From Apostichopus japonicus (Eukaryota > Echinodermata > Holothuroidea > Aspidochirotida > Stichopodidae), in the NCBI RefSeq assembly GCF_037975245.1, contig NC_092576.1:34884611-34948610 (forward strand): 64,000 nt of DNA, given 5' to 3'. The notes under the pieces were generated by a model. That model was not told the DNA's origin, made no database searches, and was given only the letters and a program-made list of their open reading frames with translations. Each line of letters starts with the position of its first letter. Within the stretch, counting starts at the first letter, position 1. Position numbers and translations under genes: made by a program. Below are positions 45,400 through 64,000 of the stretch, one piece after another.

Positions 45400-47158
45400 G
45401 GTTCGAAACCGGTAAGAAAGGTCGCAATGCCACTGTGTGCATTTGTCACCTGTATTACACAATACTAGTTCTGTTTTTAGTGACGTAATTTGCCTTACTC
45501 TAGACATAAAACATGATGCTATCCAACTCCAAATCATTGTCATTACTAAAGCAGGACCTCGAAAGAGATACTTTAAACAGAATCTGTTAAATGACTTGTA
45601 CATAAATGACAAATGAATATGAATATTTATCTATAACAATGAACCATTAACTTCTTTGAATCAGCAATGTGTGTTAGCAACAGAATGGGAGTCGAAAACA
45701 AAATTGAAAGATAAAGCACATCATATAAACCTGCATCTAATTTTTCATACGTTTATAACACCTTAGCGTGACAAGCAATTAACGAAAATGAAAACAGACT
45801 AAATGGTGGATAAAAAATAAAAGAGTAAAACAATGAAGCATTGATCATGTGAAAGGGGAAGTATGATGTTACTGTTTCATATCTTCTTTTACAGCAACTT
45901 CCTTGAAAATTCATTCTAGATTAATCAGCTGTCAGTACATTATACATTGAATATAGACACGAGTCAACATGGTTTGAAAAAAAGGCGTGATCTTTAATTA
46001 TTAAGTAATGGCACTTGAGTTATATACTAAATATGGTCTTAATTATCAGCAGATATCGACTAATGATTAACTTTCAAAGACGATGTTTGAAGTATGTAGT
46101 TGAGATCCTCCTGCGATCCGGAATTTGCGAAGAAGCCTCATTGGCTTATCAGAGCCGCAAGCTGACCGAAGTCAGTCTCTTAGATTCATACTTTACGTCT
46201 ATGATTATGAATTGCCAATTTTCAACAACTCTGTAACTGACGACATACATTAATCTTGGAGTGACTCGAACTATCTTATGATTGGAAGTCATCGGCGTTA
46301 ACCATTGAGCTAACCCTCCTTGTCTTTGCAGAGTGGTAGTAAAACTGTTACAGTTGTAAAGTTGTTTTAAACACTGTTATTGAATATTCATATGATGTCA
46401 CGTGCATACAAAACAAAACAATAACGGATAACTATCCCTCAGCATTACTTCCAACTAAAATGTGAATGTCCAATGAAAAGAACATATTCAATTGCTGATC
46501 TATTGCTATTCAAACTGTTCTGTTACTTTTGTTAGAAGTCACATTTTTATAGTGAAACTATGAAAAATAACCGACACTCGTCACCAATATTCTCTTAGCA
46601 AGATTGCTCAATTTAAAATCAGAGTATAAAACTTACCTAACAATTTGTTTTACATTAGTCTACTTAACATGATAAAATAAAACGCACAATATATTTATGT
46701 TCATGCACAAGCAATAAAATAAGAAACAATCGCAGTTTACTATTATAACTGAAATGAACGTGACGAGACATGGTTGTTTATTGAGCAAGCGCTTGATGAG
46801 ATGGATTGTTGACAAATTTAATTACTATCGCCTTTGAAAACGTGACGATTGTCTTCTTTATAATGCCTGTTTTTACCAAATCTTCTAACATTTTGCTCGC
46901 TTAGTATTTTTTTCTCTTGTTGTTATTTCTGCAACAAAACGTTTACTCCGATAATTCCATAACTTTAAGATTCATTGTATCATAATTTATAATGTTTATT
47001 GAACAAGAACGATTATCAGGAACCACTCACCTGGTGAGAACCATAAGTCATACAAAAAATGCTCTCGCAGATCCAACACATGCACTAATGAGTGGTATAG
47101 TAACATATGCTTAGCGAAAGTAAAACACTTATCGTGTGAATATCCCATTTAAACTTAC
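45400..47158. other. No coding sequence seen; first intron region of receptor copy 1
   Basis: A+T-rich. It contains one tRNA-like segment (46257-46319) and a possible extra donor on the minus strand near 47023-47029 (ACCAG|GTGAGT) that could mark a second untranslated exon. Otherwise nothing recognised. Confidence 0.4.
46257..46319 (-). ncRNA. tRNA-Gly-like pseudogene or SINE head
   Basis: Minus strand, 63 nt: A-box-like GTTAGCTCAATGGTTAACG, a 4-bp anticodon-type stem ATGA/TCAT closing a 7-nt loop CTTCCAA (anticodon position TCC), and B-box-like AGTTCGAGTC. It is shorter than a normal tRNA and the T stem is poor, so it is probably not functional. Confidence 0.4.
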
Positions 47159-47520
47159 CTTTCACGGAGGCACACGATGGACACTTGATACTTGAAGGCG
47201 GGTCTCGATGTGGTGATAAAGGTATTGTAGCTTGTTACCGCAACTCGTGAAAGGAAATTCAACATTCCTTTGACAAGGATACATATACTGATGTATCCTC
47301 CTTGATATATTTTCCACTTTTCTTCCCCTTTCTTTTCTCGACTGACATACTGTTTATCGAAGCGATGACAGCTACTGGACACTGTTTTCTACGAAAGTGA
47401 AAGATATGATGTCGACAACAAAAGCACAATGGAAATTTACTTTCGTTCGAAACACAATAAAGGTCGGACAAAACAAGAACGAAATGTTATGATGCAAAGA
47501 TTGCTTCCTCCACAGTGCTT
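47159..47520 (-). promoter_or_regulatory. Probable 5' untranslated exon and promoter side of receptor copy 1
   Basis: On the minus strand a consensus donor (GAAAG|GTAAGTTT) ends at 47159. The ATG exon begins with an acceptor 12 nt before its start codon, so a non-coding first exon is required, and this is the best candidate. The upstream end cannot be fixed; the duplication boundary at about 47.77 kb lies only a few hundred bases beyond. Confidence 0.4.
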
Positions 47521-47560
47521 ATACGTTTGAGTAACAAGCTACGGGTATGGATGGAACTAC

Positions 47561-47580
47561 CCCCCCCCCCCCCCCCCCCA
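47561..47580. repeat. Poly-C run
   Basis: About 19 consecutive cytosines in otherwise A+T-rich sequence, upstream of receptor copy 1. Confidence 0.95.
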
Positions 47581-47982
47581 CACTCCCACTAGATCCCGAT
47601 CCTCCACTCTTGGAAATCACCGCTCCAACAAGTGAAATATGTGCTGAAATAAAAGCCGAAGCTGTTAAGTCTGTATAGGTTCGACAGTGTGTTATACGAA
47701 AGACGTGTTACAGAACTTCACCATGACCTATTATGAACCCAAAGGACACGATTAACCCAAAGCTCACAACGATTCGCAATATCTATTCTGGAGCAAACAT
47801 TGTGTGAATCTATTCCGATATTCATTCAACTGTCTTGTGGACAACCTATACAACACTATAATCCAATTGATCAGGAAGGATTAGATTCAGAAGGGTCATC
47901 AGTTGCCCCTAGGTATTGTTAGAAAGTAAAACTGTAAAACACAAAACTGTAAAAAAAAAACAGAACTGGTTATTGTCCACAA

Positions 47983-49600
47983 TCGGAAATTCGGCTTTCC
48001 ACAGGTCGTAAACGAAAAAGACTAAAAGGAAATAAGAAAAGCAATAGTATAAGTATCAATAGACTACGATATACATACAGTAATACAAACATATATACAG
48101 CAAGTCCTAAAATAAAAAACTTATCTTCTCACTTTTGAATTAAATATATGGATAGAATTAGGCACACATGATAATCTATAGCGTGGTGGGCGTAAACGCA
48201 ATCCAGAGCGGTTGTAAATCTAGTGTTCAAACAAAGGGTGTGTTGGGTCCTGCCTGATTTTTTATTGATTTTTTATTTATTGAAGACCCTCACATGATAC
48301 AAGCAGATACAAGCACGATTCCTGATGTCCTCGGAAATACTTTTAAATAACTATGGTATTATATAACTAAAACTTGAGATGCAACACCGATTACTATTAC
48401 GATAGCTATATAGGCGTAAACTAAACTGTTTACAGTGATCCAATGTTAGTAAATTAGTAATTTACCTGTGTGGATAACCACAATGCAAGCATACAGCTGG
48501 CTAATCATTATTAGCTGAATGAGCTTCAGACAGCTACTTTCAGAAACCAAAAGTAACTTTCATATATGAAAGAAAAAAAATCATTGCCACATGGTCTTGC
48601 CCTACGAATTATGCTATTTAGATCGAAACATATTCAGATAGAGTGTTAAATATTTAGTCGTCATTTGCGACATGCGGACGAGTTATGTGAGTCACCAGTG
48701 ATGGAAAGGTGTAAGAAAAGACCTTTCGCGGACAAAGGGAACCAGTACTGTAGATGTTTTTTTGGGGAAGCCTCGGACGTCGTTAACTTTCTGGTAGATA
48801 ACTCTCTCCAGACCTACAATTATAATTGAAAAGTTAAAATCAAAGACTAATGCTAATCACTGGAACTTTGCATGAGTCTTTCTACCAATGACTTAAGAGA
48901 GATATAAGTGAATCTAGTAATCACGAAATAACTTTGAAAACTTTTTTCTTTCTTCTACTGACTCGAGTAAGTGGATTGTTTTATGTAAGTATTAATGTCT
49001 TTGAAAGTGTCATTTCCGGTATCTGCAAAGAACATAATAAACATTTAACTTGTTTGTATTATTTTACCGTGAGATTGTCATAGTTGTCCAAGGAAAATAA
49101 TGTGAAAAGGCAGCCCCTCACCCTCCCCCCGGTTCACACAAACACCTGTTTTTGTGTTATACTTCCATATTGGTATGTGCATGGATGCATTTCTCAATTA
49201 AATGTTAATGTTGAAAAGTATGTAGCAGTTTATGCAGTTCAAAATATCCCACCTTATGAAGTAATAGTACACAAAGTTCGATGCATGTATACATTCAGTC
49301 ACAGTCATCAAATGAGTGATATGTTACCACGATTAATGTCTTCAGTGTGTCGTTTTTCCTACAAACCTTTGTCCGAACATGGTAAGTGCATGTCATTTGG
49401 CCTTAAAATCACAGTAAAAGACATTGAAGACTCGCCCCAAACCGCGCGGCCATCTGAAAAAGTTATCTTACTGTTGCTTGCAAGTGACGTTTTGTTCGTG
49501 TCGCTACAAAATGCAGCCAGTAATGAAACGTGATAACGTGTAATCTTTAGCTGGATCTGAGATGTTCATCGATGTCTCGTTTGTACATTGTGCTGTGGGT
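47983..49600. other. Unit 2 left part: no supported gene
   Basis: Contains two stretches without counterpart in unit 1: about 47983-48290 and 48697-49224. The latter joins a region shared with unit 1 in which a 450-nt frame (49084-49533) stays open. That frame shows no bias toward silent changes relative to unit 1 and I do not call it a gene. Confidence 0.45.
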
Positions 49601-49603
49601 ATA

Positions 49604-50197
49604 TTGACCGCAGCTGTATGTACTGACTTAATTTTACACTAGTGTCTAATTACCGACGGTAGCAAGCTATGTGCTTATTTTGTGGGATCGATGGTGGTGT
49701 CTACCACTTCTGTTACACCTCATTCGAAACTAGGTCAGATTACCGGCATTAGACGTTTCTTTTTGCGCGATTCTTCACACCCTTTAAGTAAATTTGAATA
49801 GCCTATAGATAGAGTTACCGTCCAGAACATATTGGCTAGACTGAGAAGGCTTTGGCCTATCTCAAAACTCAGATTACTGGCTATGGCCATACTGCTTATG
49901 CCATAAGTGTAAATCGTTGGGAAAATGTTGCAAATGGGGGCTGTGTTGCATATTTGTACATAATTGTAGATATATTAATAGACTAAAATATGATAAAGCT
50001 GAAGTAATGACTTAGGCTTTCTTAAAGGGTGTGAAGACTCGCGCAAAAGAAACGTCTAATGCCGGTAATTTGACCTAGTTTCGAATAAGGTGAAGCAAAA
50101 GTGTTAAACATCACCATCGATCCCAGAAAATACACACAATTTGCTACCGTCGGTAATTAGACACTAGTGTACAGTTAGTACATACAGCTGCGGTCAA
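49604..50197. mobile_element. TA-flanked palindromic (Tc1/mariner-type MITE-like) element, unit 2
   Basis: 594 bp with terminal inverted repeats of about 180 bp starting TTGACCGCAGCTGTATGTAC, flanked by TA on both sides. It is the orthologous copy of 17016-19044 without the TTAA-flanked insertion, so it shows the pre-insertion state. No coding capacity. Confidence 0.78.
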
Positions 50198-50199
50198 TA

Positions 50200-50470
50200 C
50201 TAGGCGCGTATCCAGGGGGCGTTAGGGGCGCCCCCCCCCGGGTAAGAAAAAGAGGAGAGAAAAAAAAGAGAAAGAAAAAAGGGAAAAAGAGGGGGAAAAG
50301 GAAGGAGAGGAAGGAAGGGAAAAGAAAGAGAAGAAAGAGAAAAATGAGAAAAGGAGGGAACAGAAGAAAAACGCCAAGACACCGGGAAGAGAAAGAGGAA
50401 CAGTGACATAATAACAGCGCTGATCCCTATTACATATACACAGGGTAGCCATCGACGGATCGAGGATTAT
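50200..50470. repeat. Purine-rich dispersed repeat segment, unit 2
   Basis: Counterpart of 19050-19330, with a poly-C run at 50231-50239 and a GA-rich tract to about 50390. Minus-strand Phe/Ser-rich frames are compositional. Confidence 0.55.
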
Positions 50471-50578
50471 GGAAGGGGCGTGCGCCTCAGCCTACCCCTT
50501 ACACCAACAACTCCATTTTTGACGTTTCCATTGTCATAATCCTTGGTAGGATCTCGGCAAAGTATATTCTTGTCTTCT

Positions 50579-51271
50579 CGAAAGCTGTGAAGGATGTAAA
50601 CATTGACTGTCTTTATCGCAAACAGGTCATGGAACATAATTATCCTAGTCTCGTTGCATAATTCATTGCATGCTTGTAACAATAGGTCTATAACAAAGAG
50701 ATGTGTATTTCAAAAGTTACACATATAAATATATGAAGCAGGCACTGTTTTATGTCAGTAAGCTAAAGCATATAAGAAGTTAAATGCTGTACGTTTGGCT
50801 AAGCCCCGACTATCTTCCCTTAAAGAAAATGATTTAGTGTGTAAACGTAAGTTGGCCGAACGTTTCGATCCTTGCAGGATCTTACTAAGAGGCTAAATGA
50901 CAAGTAACAGTAACAAAAGGGACAAAAACACGCACAGAATACAGACATGTTAATGGGCATGGTGAATACACAGAGATTGATGTAAGGGGATTAGTAGACA
51001 AGGGATGGAGAGAAGAAAAAACGAAGCCAACAGGGGAAGAGGGGAGGTAGGAGATAAACAGTGGAGGGACAACGAGAGGATTAAGGAAAGGGGGTAGGGA
51101 ATCAGCTGGAGAAGGACAAAGACAGAAAGGTGTGGAGAAAAAAAGGGTAGAAGAGAGCTATGAGAAATGATTTACTCAAATTTCAAGTCGGTAGCATTAG
51201 GAAATCATAGGAATCCAGCTTTTGCTATGATATCGTGTATACCATTTGTTTTCTGAAGTTTCTGAAGTCCT
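50579..51271 (-). mobile_element. Unit-2-specific insertion with degenerate hammerhead-like motif
   Basis: Unit 1 reads straight from GTCTTCT to AATTTCA(T/C)CTGCC (19415-19432); unit 2 has about 690 bp between these. The insert contains, on the minus strand (50890-50863), a GATCCTGCAAGGATC stem-loop followed by GAAACG, with CTTAGTA where a hammerhead would have CUGAUGA. Penelope-like and related retroelements carry such motifs, so a retroelement fragment is plausible. The rest is GA-rich and not coding. Confidence 0.45.
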
Positions 51272-52194
51272 AATTTCACCTGCCGATTACTCATTTTTTC
51301 ATTACTGGCAATGACATGCAAGTTCAAAGACTTTAGCAAGTCTATTATTATATCATCAAGCCACATATTTATTCAATCGTTTCACATGTTTCTTGGGGGG
51401 GGGGGGGCTTGGTTATACTTTCAAACGTCATTTTCTCTTAAATGACCTACTTTTCTTTATGTCAGTATTAGGTTTTCTGACTTTCATAAAGTAACTACCG
51501 ATTGAGCAGTTAATAAGCTCTGGTCTCTTTTCAAAAAATCTCCCCTCTGAAAGGTTTGTCCATTGTGTATGTGGGACACGGAATTTTATTCCTGTGGCTT
51601 TTATTAGGAATGTTTAAACGGTATCAACATTTCTAATTTTGATTCAATTAAGCTATTTAGTGTCCTTCGGAGGAAGAACGTGTAGAAGACAATATTATAC
51701 ATGCATTTATAAGAAGGTTAACACAAAGATGAGTAGAATCATTGAAAAGAAATTGTTTCTTGACTGGTTAAATTTATTGGGTATCAAGTGTACTATATTG
51801 ATCTACTTAATAATGAATAGTTAAGCAAGACGACTTAGCATTAATTATAATTACATTATGAGAGTGTAAAAGAAGTGACGATTTAATTAGCAAAGCTTTG
51901 CTATATCTTTCATTCAGATTAACTCACAGCAAGTACGGTAAAAAGCATGATCAAAAAGACAGAATTGAATCGTAGGCAAACGCTCTGCAGGTCAGTAATT
52001 GTGAAATTCGACAATGTTTGACTATTGTATATACAAATATTTCTATGTTAACAGCATTATCCCAATGATACAACGAATAATAAACGTGGATACAATTTAG
52101 TTAATGTTTAAGTATTCGAAATGAGATTTGATGTTGCCTAAGCAGAAGACTAACCATTTCGGTAAAGATAGGGGATTCTTCCTTAATATATAAA

Positions 52195-52525
52195 TATGGT
52201 GCGGTGATGTATTAAAGGAACCACACGCTCTCATGTTTCAGATCCAACAGTGAACAGTGATATAATTAGTAAAGCACACGTCCTCATATCTCAGATCCAA
52301 CAGGCTCCTGCGATGTATTAAATGAAACACACGCTCTCATGCTGCATACTCAACAGGTACCAGTGTTATACTTAATGAAACACACGCTCTCATGTTTCTG
52401 ATCCAACAGGCTCCAGTGATGTATTAAATGAAACACACGCACTTGTGTTTCAGATCCAACAGGGTACATTGATATATTATATGAAACACAAGCTCTAATG
52501 TTGAAGATCCAACAGGGTCCATTGG
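52195..52525. repeat. Minisatellite, about 60-bp unit, unit 2
   Basis: Counterpart of 20345-20690, with the same motif ATGTTTCAGATCCAACAG and nearly the same number of copies. Confidence 0.8.
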
Positions 52526-53471
52526 CGAAGAAATGCAGTAAAGGAAAGGGTCTACGTCACATGAGAATTTGATTCTTACCAGGAAATAATTAAATTTATC
52601 CGGATGCCGTCATGTATATTTAATAGCGAAAATGACCATTTAACGGATTTATAATTTCCGTGAAGACGTTATTAAACATGAAAAAGAGTTCTCCTTACGA
52701 TAAGATTTGTGATAACAGTTTCTGAATTACACGACTTAATAAACGGTGATCTGTCACCAGAAATGATAAAAAAAGATCCGAGTGAAATTGTTTTCCTCGC
52801 CTTGGTTAACTGCAGATTTTCATCTTTAGACGTCTTCTTACCATATTTCACATATACATTTGTAAATTTTTCCATATAGATATATAGTGTTATATAGAGT
52901 GAATTGCATACAGGTTAGTGGGTAAACATTATATTACAGGAAATGTTTTGGCGCCATAGGCTATATATAGGCTAGTGTAATAATGTAGAGACTGGTCTCA
53001 ACGTGCAGGTTCTACCATGTATGCTAAATGAAACAACTATAATTATACACAGTCTTACAAAGTAAAATGTATGTACAGATGTTTTCCGTAAAGCCAGCCC
53101 AATATAGATATATACAGTTATTTTCAAAGTTCTATTTCTGACGTATGTTCTCTACAACTGACTTTATAGAAAGTGTTCGAGTACATCATATTTTACTAAA
53201 TATTTAACTATTTATTTGAAAAATGGGCGTGTGTACGTATAGAATTGTTGCAAAAACTAACCATTTTCTAACAGTGCACTTGGAGGTACATGAAATGCAA
53301 AGACAGCCATTCAAAAGGCCTCTACATCTCACGGAGAGTGACCATTTCTCTCCCATGGTGATATGTTGGTTTGAATATTTCTACAAACTGTGGTCAATGC
53401 TAATATATACATCTTATTTAAAATACAGATATGCATGAGCCTTATTAGTCATCAGTTTAGAAACGTCGTTG

Positions 53472-63895
<10,424 letters not shown>

Positions 63896-64000
63896 CTGAA
63901 ATGACAAAAGGAGAAACAATTTAATACGACCTAACCATCAACAAATTAGCCACCATAATCACATTTTCATGCGGTGCCACCAGATATGATATTTGTCCAA

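Noticed and set aside
49084-49533. 450-nt open frame (149 codons) partly conserved in unit 1
   Set aside because: It has no ATG at its start, most differences from unit 1 change amino acids, unit 1 has a stop at the matching place, and its second half is a dispersed repeat-like sequence. Longer than chance expectation but not supported as a gene.

Overview
This window is A+T-rich eukaryotic genomic DNA: short coding exons with GT-AG introns, long trinucleotide and (TA)n microsatellites, and many nested transposable elements. The element mix (foldback, hAT, Penelope-like with GIY-YIG domain and hammerhead motifs, non-LTR retrotransposon) and the LRR/GCC2-GCC3/multi-pass membrane protein suggest a marine invertebrate. 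My best guess is an echinoderm such as a sea cucumber, but nothing in the window proves it.

Layout. 1-440 is a 20-bp minisatellite. 1.93-4.00 kb is a decayed DUF4806-type gene on the + strand, followed by a small hAT-like element (4.1-4.5 kb) and a degenerate repeat (5.6-6.0 kb). From about 6.03 kb the window is built of two direct copies of one segment. Unit 1 runs from about 6.03 to 47.7 kb, and unit 2 runs from about 47.77 kb past the window end. Each unit carries one copy of a large receptor-like gene on the minus strand, so the genes lie head to tail.

Receptor gene copy 1 can be followed exon by exon. There are 28 coding exons from a signal peptide at 43.69 kb to a stop at 21.63 kb, with a total of 3,819 nt, exactly divisible by three. 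Domain order is: signal peptide, cysteine-rich LRRNT-like cap, about 23 leucine-rich repeats (almost one per 72-nt exon, all phase 2), GCC2/GCC3 (ephrin-receptor-like) cysteine repeats, and a hydrophobic region of roughly 8-9 membrane segments. Copy 2 is present from its stop at 53.47 kb up to an LRR exon at 63.8 kb and then leaves the window. The copies have decayed differently. Copy 1 has an in-frame TGA inside the membrane domain. Copy 2 keeps that region open but has lost the splice acceptor of one LRR exon.

Mobile DNA. Unit 1 carries an 8.3-kb foldback element (7528-15853) flanked by a perfect 9-bp target duplication. Its arms are about 12-14 tandem 180-bp repeats in inverted orientation, and a separate hAT element with its own 8-bp target duplication sits in its loop. 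Other elements are a second 1.0-kb hAT element with an 8-bp duplication in an intron, a TA-flanked palindromic element present in both units (with a further TTAA-flanked insertion only in unit 1), two adjacent Penelope-like fragments each followed by a hammerhead-like core, and a LINE fragment shared by both units. I see no rRNA, no convincing functional tRNA, and no CRISPR array.
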